DNA of 64,000 nt, taken from contig NZ_CP009283.1 in the NCBI RefSeq assembly GCF_000758625.1, forward strand, positions 1,127,501 to 1,191,500. Direction: 5' to 3'. A program made the position numbers and the translations under genes. Source of the stretch: Paenibacillus sp. FSL R7-0273 (GTDB taxonomy: Bacteria > Bacillota > Bacilli > Paenibacillales > Paenibacillaceae). The notes under the pieces were generated by a model, which was not told the origin of the DNA, ran no database searches, and saw only the letters and a list, made by a program, of their open reading frames with translations. Positions within the stretch are counted from its first letter, which is position 1; each line of letters opens with the position of its first letter. Positions 15,809 through 24,002 of this stretch are shown here, one piece after another.

Positions 15809-17074
15809 CTAAGAGGATATAATCCGGTGTTCCAACAGCTTTTTCATTTCCCAGTCGTAGGTGCTGAGGCCTTCATATTCAACATCGTACAGCAGGTCGC
15901 CAAAAGGATTCACGTCAGCTACATAGGTACGGCGGCTGCTTCCCGAGGATACAAGAACATCAATCCCGGCGATTGCCGACCCGGGAAAAGCAGCAAGTGC
16001 CTGTACGGCTGTACGCCGTACCTCACTCTGCTCTTCGTCCGTCAGTCCGGCTTCCGCAGGAGTCATCCGCCTGCTGCGCAAATGCAGATTGGTTATCGGT
16101 GTCTTACTAACCCGGGCGACAGAGTGGCCGGCCTCTCCCAGGACAACAAGCTGGCGGATATCAAACGAGACTCCCGCTGATCCGGCCTTGGGAATCCACT
16201 GCTCACTATAAGCGCCGTGGCTGTAGAGCCAGTTGATGATGCCCTTCAGCACTGCCGGGTCCGTGTAACGCCGCAGCTTACCGGAATTGTAGTACACAGG
16301 AGGCCGGGTGATGTACTCCTCGACCCCGATCGTAGTCACGGCCAGCTCTGCTCCGGTAACAGGGTTGATCTGGTAGGCGATGACGCCGGAGGCGGCAGAG
16401 CCGCAGGCCAGCTTGATAAAAACCCGGTGCATCCGCTCTGACAGCATCAGCCCCCGGAGGGATTCATAGTCTGCCGGGGGCTGTGCGCCGCCCAGCGGAC
16501 GCGGAACCGGAACGCCGGCAGCGGCAAGCAGCTGCTGCGTCCGGCGCTTGTCGGTCATCGCGGCTATATCGCCGGGATGATTCTGCCAGCGGGCAGCCGG
16601 CAGAATCCTGGCTGCTTCGCGCTGAATCCGGGCCAGCAGCCGGCAGTAGCCGCGGAACCACTGGGACGGATGATGCAGCACGCCGGGCAGCTCCTTCAGC
16701 CGGCCGGCAGCCTGAACGCTGAGCGGATAGGGATCGCTCAGCTGCCTGAAGGGATGCAGCGTGTCGTCCTGCTCCCCGGCATCCGGCGCGCCGAGGGCAA
16801 TGAGCGCCTGCTCAAGCGCGAAGCTGCCGCCGGGCGATTCCAGCCGCAGCAGCGGCTGGCTCTCCGTCATGTGCCGCTCCGGCAGGCCGGCCCGCCAAGC
16901 TCCCGGCAGCTGACGCTCCAGCAGATTACTGAGCGAGGCGCCCTCCAGCAGCTCCCGGTAAGAGACAAGCAGGGCCGGGGGCAGCCCGAGCCGGCTCCGC
17001 GCCTGCCGGATGCCAGCTGTACGCTTGTCGCCGGGGCTGCACAGCAGGATCAGCGGCAGCGTACTGTGCATCAT
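15809..17074 (-). CDS. STM4014-family protein, ATP-grasp fold
   Basis: A 421-residue protein with an ATP-grasp-like C-terminal half. A Lys-bearing strand and small-residue loop are seen in VFIKLACGSAASGVIAY, a conserved SFDIRQLVVLG strand, and the Mg-binding ADVNPFGDLL near residue 390. ATP-grasp enzymes join a carboxylate to an amine or thiol through an acyl phosphate, so ligation of an amino acid or peptide is plausible. The N-terminal half is less conserved. Two adjacent ATGs exist; the first overlaps the stop of STM4015 (ATGA). It is a fixed neighbour of the STM4013 hydrolase and the two radical SAM proteins. Substrates unknown. Confidence 0.8.
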   Translation of the reverse strand: MMHSTLPLILLCSPGDKRTAGIRQARSRLGLPPALLVSYRELLEGASLSNLLERQLPGAWRAGLPERHMTESQPLLRLESPGGSFALEQALIALGAPDAGEQDDTLHPFRQLSDPYPLSVQAAGRLKELPGVLHHPSQWFRGYCRLLARIQREAARILPAARWQNHPGDIAAMTDKRRTQQLLAAAGVPVPRPLGGAQPPADYESLRGLMLSERMHRVFIKLACGSAASGVIAYQINPVTGAELAVTTIGVEEYITRPPVYYNSGKLRRYTDPAVLKGIINWLYSHGAYSEQWIPKAGSAGVSFDIRQLVVLGEAGHSVARVSKTPITNLHLRSRRMTPAEAGLTDEEQSEVRRTAVQALAAFPGSAIAGIDVLVSSGSSRRTYVADVNPFGDLLYDVEYEGLSTYDWEMKKLLEHRIISS

Positions 17075-17916
17075 TCGGTGATGGAAGGATAACGCCAGTC
17101 TTCATCGTCATCGCTCTTTTGCTGGTCGCTGACGTCAACAGGCAGGCCACTTTTTCTCCAGCGGGCGATCATCTCATCCGACATATAATGATAGCTCAGG
17201 TTCAGGGCCTGCAGGCCCTTGATCCGGCTGCTGGCCAGCAGCGCTTCCGCACCCGTGTCACTGAGCGTTCCAAGTGATAAATCAAGCGTATGGAGCTGGT
17301 CCAGAATCTCTGCTTCAGCCACCGCTGCTGCAATTTCATCCTGAATCTCACTGTTTTTCAGACCCAGGTAGGTCAGCTTCGGAAATTTTCCAGGCTGAAT
17401 CAGCGGCAGGATATCCTCCAGGCTGCCGTCAAAGCCGTAGTTATCAACACCAAGGTACAGCTCCAGCTTCCGCAGATTCGGCAAAGAACCGGCGGCAATT
17501 TGTGACAGCACTTTTTTGCCGAGGCCGCCCGTAATAATAATCAGCTCCTCCAGCTTGTCATGCTGCAGATTGCTTAGTCCCAGGTCTGTTCCGCCTTGAA
17601 TGGTGAGTGATTGCAGCTCCGGGTAAGCAGGAAGCAGGGGGGAGAGATCAGTCTGGGTAATCCACGAAATTTCACATTCCTCATAGCTCATGTCCCCGAT
17701 AAAAAGCTTGCGCAAGGACGGAAAGCTTCCGCTATGCTTAACAAGCGCCTCCACAACCTCGTCTGAGCTGTTCTCGTAGGCCTGTCCCCAATCCCCGATA
17801 ATAAGACTGGTCAGCTGCGCAGCTTCAGGGCTGGCGCTAAGGCGCTCGATTTCCGTATCCATTCTCTGGCCGTCTTCATATTCGTCGTATCCGACAGCGA
17901 GCTTTACTTCCGTCAT
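17071..17916 (-). CDS. STM4015-family leucine-rich-repeat protein
   Basis: The first gene of the operon encodes a 281-residue cytosolic protein. Its body is built of irregular leucine-rich repeats such as LPNLRKLELYLG, FPKLTYLGLKNSEI, LDQLHTLDLSLGTLSDTG and IKGLQALNLSYHYMSD, with an acidic C-terminal tail. LRR proteins are usually binding scaffolds, and in this cluster it may bind the substrate or organise the enzymes. The ATG at 17916 follows GGGAGGG at seven bases; a TTG two codons earlier overlaps that spacing. The operon promoter should lie in 17917-18035, but I see no convincing boxes. No catalytic motif is visible. Confidence 0.78.
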   Translation of the reverse strand: MTEVKLAVGYDEYEDGQRMDTEIERLSASPEAAQLTSLIIGDWGQAYENSSDEVVEALVKHSGSFPSLRKLFIGDMSYEECEISWITQTDLSPLLPAYPELQSLTIQGGTDLGLSNLQHDKLEELIIITGGLGKKVLSQIAAGSLPNLRKLELYLGVDNYGFDGSLEDILPLIQPGKFPKLTYLGLKNSEIQDEIAAAVAEAEILDQLHTLDLSLGTLSDTGAEALLASSRIKGLQALNLSYHYMSDEMIARWRKSGLPVDVSDQQKSDDDEDWRYPSITE

Positions 17917-18035
17917 TAACAATCCCTCCCGGAAAATATTGGCTTCATTGTCACCCTAACATCTGGGGGAAGCGTAGTCAAATGACCGGAGAACGAACTT
18001 GCCGGAGGCTGTCTTCTACGGATAAGCCTATGCTC

Positions 18036-18075
18036 AAAAACACCCGGCCCCTCCTGTTATAGAAGAAGCCGGGTG
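18036..18075 (-). terminator. Terminator after the feo operon
   Basis: CACCCGGC (18041-18048) pairs with GCCGGGTG (18068-18075). On the minus strand the stem is followed by TTTTT, immediately downstream of the FeoB membrane gene. Confidence 0.85.
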
Positions 18076-18086
18076 CATAATGAGGG

Positions 18087-19496
18087 TCAGACCCAGCCGA
18101 ACAGGCGGGCGAGCTGAGCAATAGCAAAGGTGACACCAACAGCGATGCCGAGCGGAATAACGGCGGAGAGCACTGCCCATTTCAGGCTTTTCGTCTCCTT
18201 ATAGATGTTGACCAGCGTGGTGCCGCATGGATAGTGGAGCAGGGAGAACAGCATCATGTTGAGTGCGGTCAGCCAGGTCCAGCCGTGGCTCAGAAAAAGC
18301 TCCTTAATGCTGCCGATGCCTTCAACATCAACCATGGCTCCTGAGGACATATAGCCCATAAGCAGGATCGGCAGCACAATTTCGTTGGCAGGCAGTCCGA
18401 GGATGAAGGCCATGATGATGAAGCCGTCCAGTCCGAGCATTTGGGCAAAGGGGTCAAAAAACGCCGCCATATGGTTAAGCACGCTGTCTCCGCCCACCAC
18501 CACGTTGCCAAGAATCCAGGTGAGAATACCGGCCGGAGCGGCAACGATAATGGCACGGGTCAGCACGTTCAGCGATTTTTCCTTGGAGGAGCGGACAATC
18601 GTCTTCCAGATCTGCGGGCGGCGGTAGGGCGGCAGCTCAAGTGTATAGTGGGTCGGGACGCCGCGCAGCATCGTTTTGGACATGACCCAGGATACAGTCA
18701 GGGTAACCGTGATGCCGACTAGCACAATCCCCATCAGCACAAGCGCAGTGGAAAAGGTGCGGAGTGCACCGGTTGCCGAGGCACCGACCATGAACAGCGA
18801 GGAGAGCAGAATCAGCGTCGGCCAGCGCCCGTTGCACGGAACGAAGTTGTTGGTCAGAATAGCCAGCATCCGCTCGCGCGGCGACTCGATAATCCGGGTG
18901 GAGAGAATGGCGGCGGCGTTGCAGCCGAAGCCCATGGACATGGTCAGGGCCTGCTTGCCGTGCCCGCCTGATTTTTTGAATAACCGGTCCATGTTAAAAG
19001 CAACCCGCGGCAGATAGCCGAAATTCTCCAGCAGTGCGAATACCGGAAAGAAGATCATCATTGGCGGCAGCATGACACTGATTACCCAGGAGGTGCCGCG
19101 GTACAGTCCGAGAACCAGTACGCCGTGCAGCCAGGACGGTGCACTAACGGCTTCAAAGCCGGCAGTCAGATACCCCTCGATCCAGCCGAAAAAGGATGCC
19201 AGCCAGCCGGACGGATAGTTGGCCCCGGCAATGGTAATCCAGAAGACAAGGCCAAGTCCGGCGAGCATGATCGGGAAGCCCCACACTTTGGAGGTGACGA
19301 TCCGGTCCAGCTTATAGGTGCTGCCCAGCTTCTTTTTATCCTGGTAGGAGACAGCCTCCCGGCAGATGCCTGCCGATACCCCGTAGATGCCGGTGACAAT
19401 CTCATCTCTGATGGCGCCCTTGTCGGCCAGATTCCTGGCTGCAGAGAGCAGGGAGTCCAGTGCGTCCGGACCTTTAATGACATGCGGGGACTCCAT
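18087..19496 (-). CDS. feoB: FeoB membrane domain as a separate protein (Gate/nucleoside-recognition)
   Basis: A 469-residue polytopic inner-membrane protein equal to the C-terminal permease part of ferrous iron transporter FeoB. Two Gate domains are present: the first contains GLYRGTSWVISVMLPPMMIFFPVFALLENFGY region residues and MGFGCNAAAILSTRI; the second contains ILGLPANEIVLPILLMGY and LLHYPCGTTLVNIYKETKS. The family cysteines (GFGCN, FVPCNGR, HYPCGTT) are kept. The start is ATG 19496 with AAGGAGGT nine bases upstream, inside the 3' end of the GTPase gene (23-base overlap, different frame). The strong own ribosome site argues for a genuine two-gene FeoB rather than a sequencing frameshift. 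It should work with the neighbouring GTPase and FeoA to import Fe2+. Confidence 0.92.
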   Translation of the reverse strand: MESPHVIKGPDALDSLLSAARNLADKGAIRDEIVTGIYGVSAGICREAVSYQDKKKLGSTYKLDRIVTSKVWGFPIMLAGLGLVFWITIAGANYPSGWLASFFGWIEGYLTAGFEAVSAPSWLHGVLVLGLYRGTSWVISVMLPPMMIFFPVFALLENFGYLPRVAFNMDRLFKKSGGHGKQALTMSMGFGCNAAAILSTRIIESPRERMLAILTNNFVPCNGRWPTLILLSSLFMVGASATGALRTFSTALVLMGIVLVGITVTLTVSWVMSKTMLRGVPTHYTLELPPYRRPQIWKTIVRSSKEKSLNVLTRAIIVAAPAGILTWILGNVVVGGDSVLNHMAAFFDPFAQMLGLDGFIIMAFILGLPANEIVLPILLMGYMSSGAMVDVEGIGSIKELFLSHGWTWLTALNMMLFSLLHYPCGTTLVNIYKETKSLKWAVLSAVIPLGIAVGVTFAIAQLARLFGWV

Positions 19497-20205
19497 GACG
19501 GGCTACCTCCTTAAGCACAGGATCTGTGCCGGCTCCTAAACGGGCTTTGAGCGAGGCCAGCAGGCTGCTGTCACCGTCCAGCAGGCGCAGGGCAATCCAG
19601 CGTGCCGGATAATGAGAGCCTACAGTCTGCTCTACCAGCGGCAGCAGCTCGGCAATGCCCCGTTCGATTTCATCGCTGTAAGCTATCTTCAGCGGCTTGC
19701 CGGTGAAGGCACCTGTTGCCACGCGCTCGAGCTGGTCCAGCAGCGCCCCGATTCCAATCTGATTGCGCGCTGATATCGCTACAACCGGAACACCGAGCTG
19801 CTTGGCGATAGCTTGCAGGTTAATATCAATTCCCAGCTTCCCGGCCTCGTCAATCAGGTTGATGCACACCACCGCACGCCCCGTAATTTCCAGTACCTGA
19901 AGGGCAAGGTTAAGATTGCGCTCCAGCGACGTCGCATCCAGCACAACCAGAGTCACATCCGGCTGCTCAAAAATAATATAGTCCCGGGCAGCCTCCTCAT
20001 CGGCGGAGTTAGAGTACAGCGAATAAGTGCCCGGAAGATCGACCGCGCGGTAGACATGCTGATTATGGGTAAATTCCCCTTCGGCGGTAGTAACCGTCTT
20101 GCCCGCCCAGTTACCAGTATGCTGACGCAGGCCGGTGAGCAGGTTGAAGAGTGTGCTCTTTCCTGTGTTGGGATTGCCGGCAAAAGCAACTGTGAATCGG
20201 CTCAT
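19474..20205 (-). CDS. feoB: FeoB small GTPase domain as a separate protein
   Basis: A 243-residue G protein corresponding to the N-terminal NFeoB part. G1 is GNPNTGKST, G3 is DLPGTYSLY, G4 is NLID and G5-like SARNQIG. A helical GDI-like region follows (about 165-240, ending in the degenerate tail overlapping the next gene). GTP binding and hydrolysis drive or gate Fe2+ transport by the membrane partner. In most bacteria this domain is covalently joined to the permease; here it ends before the first membrane helix. Its start overlaps the feoA stop by four bases, indicating translational coupling. Confidence 0.92.
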   Translation of the reverse strand: MSRFTVAFAGNPNTGKSTLFNLLTGLRQHTGNWAGKTVTTAEGEFTHNQHVYRAVDLPGTYSLYSNSADEEAARDYIIFEQPDVTLVVLDATSLERNLNLALQVLEITGRAVVCINLIDEAGKLGIDINLQAIAKQLGVPVVAISARNQIGIGALLDQLERVATGAFTGKPLKIAYSDEIERGIAELLPLVEQTVGSHYPARWIALRLLDGDSSLLASLKARLGAGTDPVLKEVARHGVPACH

Positions 20206-20456
20206 ATCCCGTCACCTCTAATAGGCTCACCGTAGATCAGCGAGCTTTCTTCCCTCCGCAGGGCAATCGTCGTGTTGCTTACCCGAAAAGCGATAGGATC
20301 TCCCAGCGGGCTGCGCCGCAGCACCTCCACGGCATTGCCGACCACAAAACCGAGATCAAGCAGCCTTCTGCGCAGCACGCCCTGAACTTCAATGCCGCTG
20401 ATACGCAGCAGGCTGCCGTTCGAGGCTTCAGACAATGGAATAGCGGCTCCAGCCAT
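20202..20456 (-). CDS. feoA: Ferrous iron transport protein A
   Basis: An 84-residue SH3-like cytosolic protein with the FeoA core LLRISGIEVQGVLRRRLLDLGFVVGNAVEVLRR-type region, where family members have LxxLGF and a P-L-G-D-P turn (SPLGDPIAFRV). It is thought to regulate FeoB through its G domain. First gene of feoA-feoB(GTPase)-feoB(membrane). The upstream region 20457-20620 is AT-rich; TGATAAATAATTGTT near 20521 matches only half of a Fur box, so Fur control is expected from family knowledge but weakly visible here. Confidence 0.9.
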   Translation of the reverse strand: MAGAAIPLSEASNGSLLRISGIEVQGVLRRRLLDLGFVVGNAVEVLRRSPLGDPIAFRVSNTTIALRREESSLIYGEPIRGDGI

Positions 20457-20628
20457 AGCAGTTCCTTCTTTCCCTCTAAATGTATTGGTATAGCGCTATA
20501 ATAAGCGTCCATTATGCACAGGTGATAAATAATTGTTCTTTGCCACAATATTAGTATATGTAAACAACTTTGTCCTTGCAACAAAAAAGTTTCCTTAGGG
20601 AAAAACAAGTTGTGCGCGCTGTGAGGAA

Positions 20629-20761
20629 GGTGAAAAGTATGGAGGACGGTGAAAAGTATGGAGGAAGGTAAAGAGTATGGAGGAGGGTGAAGAGTATGGA
20701 GGAAGGTAAAGAGTATGGGGGAGGGTGAAGAGTATGGAGGACGGCGGAGAGTATGGAGGAC
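20629..20761. repeat. 19-bp purine-rich tandem repeat, seven units
   Basis: Seven consecutive 19-bp units of the form GGTGAAGAGTATGGAGGAC run without gaps, and more degenerate GGCGGAA units follow to about 20785. The top strand is almost entirely purine. Each unit contains AGTATGGAGG, so several ATG codons precede ribosome-site-like sequence, but no protein is implied. Confidence 0.85.
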
Positions 20762-20789
20762 GGCGGAAGGCGGAAGGCCGGGGGAGATA

Positions 20790-20980
20790 TTAGTTTGATT
20801 TTTGGCAGCTAATTGTAGTTAGGATCGGCGCCAAATGTATTTAGTTGGAAAAAAACCACCTAATTCGTACCAAATGCTGAATTTGAGCAAATTTGGCGGA
20901 TTTAAGTGAACTTTTTACAGCTAATCTCTTTAATCAAGCCGATTTAGGTGATTTAGGTGACGTATTTCCACTTAGTTTTG
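20790..20980. repeat. Dispersed intergenic TTAGTTGGAAAAA-type element
   Basis: This stretch carries TTAGTTGGAAAAA, GGATTTAAGTGAACTTTTT and TTTAGGTGATTTAGGTGA. The same vocabulary returns at 33506-33519, 38308-38883 and 58187-58385, always between genes. A degenerate single copy of the 51-bp array palindrome (AGAGGCATGAGAGCTCTGAA) follows at about 20995-21014. No gene is visible. Confidence 0.55.
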
Positions 20981-21038
20981 ATGAGCGCCAGCTGAGAGGC
21001 ATGAGAGCTCTGAAAAAGCACGGTTAGTCAGCCTCAGC

Positions 21039-21204
21039 CACATGCTGTTTAACCGCAACCGATGGCGGGTGAGCAGCAGCCATTAGCGGGTTAACCGTAC
21101 CACAAGCTGCTTAACCGCAACCAATGGCGGGTTAGCAACAGCCATTGGCGGGTTAACCCAGCCACAAGCTGCTTAACCGCGACCCATAGCGGATTAACCC
21201 CAGC
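21039..21204. repeat. 62-bp tandem repeat, two full units and one internally deleted
   Basis: Units at 21039-21100 and 21101-21162 are 62 bp each; a third (21163-21204) lacks about 20 internal bases, and a decayed fourth start follows. The unit is CACAAGCTGCTTAACCGC-type sequence with internal CAATGG/CCATTG and GGTTAACC inverted repeats. It lies just downstream of the SRPBCC gene stop. Confidence 0.8.
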
Positions 21205-21214
21205 CGCAAGCTGG

Positions 21215-21667
21215 TCAGCCGCCGAAGTCGAGCGTTCTGCCGGTCTCCGCCAGCGTTTTGGTGTTGCTGAGAATATGCCACCAAGCGCTGTCGCTTGGCC
21301 CGTAGGAGGGATCGTCCGGATGCCAGCCGCCGTGAATCAGCGTCAGCTTCGTGCAGCCGCCGGCAGGTGAAAGCAGCCAGGAGATAACAGATTCATAATC
21401 TTCCCCCTCCTTTACATAGGAAGGACCGGCGTGATGCGTAAAGCGTAGCGCCTCCTGCGGTCTGTACTCAAGCACAGTGCCGTACACATGCACCGTGTCA
21501 TCTCCGTCGGCACCGGGTCCGGCATATTCAAGGCGTTCCCCTTCCGTGAAGCTGGAGCGGATGGTGCTGCCGTAATAGATCTGCGCCACTTTGTCAGGCG
21601 AAACGAGACAATCCCAGACTGCCGCGGGTGCCGCGCCGATATAGAATTCATACTTTAGTTCCTTCAT
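21215..21667 (-). CDS. SRPBCC (START-like, AHSA1-type) domain protein
   Basis: A 150-residue single-domain protein of the SRPBCC superfamily, a helix-grip fold with a hydrophobic cavity. The opening YEFYIGAAPAAVWDCLVSPDKVAQIYYG and the closing helix WWHILSNTKTLAETG are typical of the AHSA1 subgroup. The ligand is unknown. ATG 21667 has GGGAGG seven bases upstream. It is followed on the same strand by intergenic repeats. The next upstream gene, a WYL regulator, is separated by a terminator, so they are probably not an operon, although such pairs often occur together. Confidence 0.85.
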   Translation of the reverse strand: MKELKYEFYIGAAPAAVWDCLVSPDKVAQIYYGSTIRSSFTEGERLEYAGPGADGDDTVHVYGTVLEYRPQEALRFTHHAGPSYVKEGEDYESVISWLLSPAGGCTKLTLIHGGWHPDDPSYGPSDSAWWHILSNTKTLAETGRTLDFGG

Positions 21668-21760
21668 TGTTTAACCTCCCCGAAGTTACTCCGGTTTCCC
21701 CGGATTGCTCAATACTCCTCAGTATGCCAGCTGCCTGCCTCACTTACACGGACAATATAT

Positions 21761-21793
21761 CAAAAAATCACTGACAGCTGCGGTCAGTGATTT
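21761..21793 (-). terminator. Terminator after the WYL regulator
   Basis: AAATCACTGAC (21765-21775) pairs with GTCAGTGATTT (21783-21793), a perfect 11-bp stem. The minus-strand exit is TTTTTTG. Confidence 0.85.
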
Positions 21794-21803
21794 CCAGCCA
21801 ATG

Positions 21804-22763
21804 CTATGATTCCGCATAATAAGCGGCGATATCGGCCGCAGCAACTGCAAGCTTCTGCTTCAATGCAGCAGGCTCAAGGATGGCCAGCGAACGGCCGTAG
21901 GGCAGCAGGAAGTAAGGCGCATAGCGGTACAGCATCGTTTCATCCAGCAGAAACGATGCCTCTCCCGGGACACGCTGCTCGAGGGAATGTCCGAACAGCC
22001 AGTGGCTGCACAGATCATTCAGTACCTCTTCGCCGGAGGCGATTACGACCCGGATAAGCGCCGCCTGCTGATCCTGGCCGGGCAGAAGGCTGTCCAGCAG
22101 GAACTGCCGTGCAGAGAAGCCGGCCGGACGGCTGAAGACGCCGCCGGTCCGCTCAAGCTGCACAATCCGGTCCACCCGGAAGCTGCGGATTTCCCGGCGC
22201 TGGTGGCAGAAGCCGGCCAGGTACCACCGGCTCTTCCAGAGCACCAGCCCGTAGGGTTCAACATTACGCAAGGAAGCGGCCTGCCCGCTGCTCTTGCGGT
22301 ACTCCAGCTGCACAGTCAGCCCTCCGGCAGTGCAGGCTTCCAGCTCCTCCAGCAGATGGGACAGAGGGGCCGGAGGAGCGTGCAGCATCTCCATGCCGGA
22401 CTCATGGCGCTGCAGCTGCAGCAGCTGCTCGTCACTGCTGTAGCGCTTGAGCTTGGCAATCGCGCTGCCCAGGGCTTCGATGTACGGGTAGCCGCTGCCC
22501 TCGGCGAAGGCGGAGGCCTGCACCAGCGCGCGCCGTTCGCCGTCATCGAAGAAGAGCGGCACTGCGCTGAAATGCTCCGGCAGCCGGAAGCCGCCGCCGG
22601 GACCGGCATCGGCGATGACCGGCACGCCGCTGGCGCAGAGGGCATCGATATAGCGGTAGACGGAGCGCACGCTGAGCTCGAGCGTCCCCGCCAGCTCGGC
22701 CGCGGTTCTTTTGCGCTGCTGCAGCATCCACAGGATGGACAGCATGTAATCGGCTTTGGACAT
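21804..22763 (-). CDS. YafY-type transcriptional regulator (HTH_11 plus WYL)
   Basis: A 319-residue regulator. Residues 5-60 form a DeoR/HTH_11 winged helix (MLSILWMLQQRKRTAAELA then LELSVRSVYRYIDALCASG). Residues about 140-220 are a WYL domain with LEYRKSSGQ, VEPYGLVLWKSRWYLAGFC and REIRSFRVDRI, followed by a WCX-like C-terminus. WYL domains sense small ligands or nucleic-acid species. The ATG at 22763 follows AAGGGGGCC. It faces the SRPBCC gene downstream on the same strand, which is a possible target. No operator was identified. Confidence 0.88.
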   Translation of the reverse strand: MSKADYMLSILWMLQQRKRTAAELAGTLELSVRSVYRYIDALCASGVPVIADAGPGGGFRLPEHFSAVPLFFDDGERRALVQASAFAEGSGYPYIEALGSAIAKLKRYSSDEQLLQLQRHESGMEMLHAPPAPLSHLLEELEACTAGGLTVQLEYRKSSGQAASLRNVEPYGLVLWKSRWYLAGFCHQRREIRSFRVDRIVQLERTGGVFSRPAGFSARQFLLDSLLPGQDQQAALIRVVIASGEEVLNDLCSHWLFGHSLEQRVPGEASFLLDETMLYRYAPYFLLPYGRSLAILEPAALKQKLAVAAADIAAYYAES

Positions 22764-22871
22764 CAGACAAAGGCCCCCTTAATAGAATCCGTTCTGCGAT
22801 GACCTATTATTCCACGGCGGCCTGCGGAGTGTCAAAGCCTCAGCAGCATGCACCCAGGCATACCAGCCTCC

Positions 22872-24002
22872 TCACTCTTCAGAAGTTTTCCGGTTCTGCC
22901 TCCGGCTGCGCAGCAGAATCAATACTGCCAGCAGCAGCGGGACCGCCACCTGGAACAGCGGGTCGAGCTTCAGGCTGGGGCCGAGGCCGACGGCAATATG
23001 CTGGGTATAGTCACGTTCGAGAAAGGACGCGCCGTAGATGACCATACCGACAGGAAATGCCCAGCGCTGCACGGATTTGCCGGTCAGCCCGCTGACTCCC
23101 TTGACCGCGCAGAAATAGAACAGCATCATCTTGATCAGCAGCCCGATGAACAGCTGAATTGTGACCAGAATATCGAGCCGTTCTACAAATTGCAGATTGG
23201 ATAAGGTCCGGACTGTTTTCAGAAAAGGCAGCTGGCTGATCCCCGCAACTGTAGGCCCGAGAACGGCAGCATTGAGCGCATTCATAAAGATGAGGAACAC
23301 GCTGATGGCGACGTAGGCGGTGAGTGTATTTTTTGCCGGAACCCCGGGTTTCTCCCATAAGGACCACAGCATCAGGAATACAAGCATCTGCCCGAAGGGA
23401 AAAGAGACGATATCCGGCAGCGCCGCACTAAGAATCGGCTTAAGGCCGTCCTCAAAAACCGGGGTCAGGCGGCTGAAATCAATATTGCCCATAATCCCCA
23501 GCAGCACCACCAGCACCCCGTAGAAAAACAGCACCAGCGGAAGCAGCACCTCGGGCAGCCGGAACAGCACAGCGGCCCCTTTCCATATCGCGTACAGCGC
23601 AATCAGGATAAAAACCAGCATCGTGACCGGCATGGGGGTGGTCTGCAGCAGGGTTAAGGAGGTCAGCTCACCCAAATCCCGGACATTGCGCATGGACTGG
23701 TAGGCGAAATACAGGCAGTATAGCCAGCCGATGCCGGAACCGGCGGCTTTCCCGAAATGAAGCCGCAGCATGCCGATCAGGTCAAGGTCCGGTGAACGGT
23801 GCTGAATCCACAGCAGCAGCAGGAGCAGAAGAAGACCGGCCAGCGAACCGGCGCACATGGCCAGCCAGGAGTCCTGCTTAGCCTTGCCGCCAAGCAGGAA
23901 CAGCGGCGTGCTGCCGATCTCGAACAGCATGACCATAAAAGCGATTTGCAGGGCTGACACCTGTTCTTTTTTTGGCATAGTGCGTGTCAACCTCCCAACC
24001 AA
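22872..24002 (-). CDS. Spore germination permease (GerAB/GerKB family), second B subunit
   Basis: A 376-residue inner-membrane protein of the APC-related spore germination family, with about ten hydrophobic helices. The N-terminus KKEQVSALQIAFMVMLFEIG and the GxWKGAAVLFRLPEVLLPLV helix are typical of GerKB-like proteins. B subunits bind the germinant, such as an amino acid, in the spore inner membrane. It is the last gene of a five-gene operon and its start overlaps the small membrane gene by 16 bases. This is the second B-type permease in the operon; the other lies at 25458-26561. The germinant cannot be told from sequence. Confidence 0.88.
   Translation of the reverse strand: MVGRLTRTMPKKEQVSALQIAFMVMLFEIGSTPLFLLGGKAKQDSWLAMCAGSLAGLLLLLLLLWIQHRSPDLDLIGMLRLHFGKAAGSGIGWLYCLYFAYQSMRNVRDLGELTSLTLLQTTPMPVTMLVFILIALYAIWKGAAVLFRLPEVLLPLVLFFYGVLVVLLGIMGNIDFSRLTPVFEDGLKPILSAALPDIVSFPFGQMLVFLMLWSLWEKPGVPAKNTLTAYVAISVFLIFMNALNAAVLGPTVAGISQLPFLKTVRTLSNLQFVERLDILVTIQLFIGLLIKMMLFYFCAVKGVSGLTGKSVQRWAFPVGMVIYGASFLERDYTQHIAVGLGPSLKLDPLFQVAVPLLLAVLILLRSRRQNRKTSEE

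Noticed and set aside
19474..19496. Frameshift error in feoB
   Set aside because: The downstream gene has its own AAGGAGGT and ATG, and split FeoB proteins are known; kept as a finding to verify instead.
20515..20540. Fur box upstream of feoA
   Set aside because: TGATAAATAATTGTT matches only the left half of the 7-1-7 pattern; too weak to list as a site.
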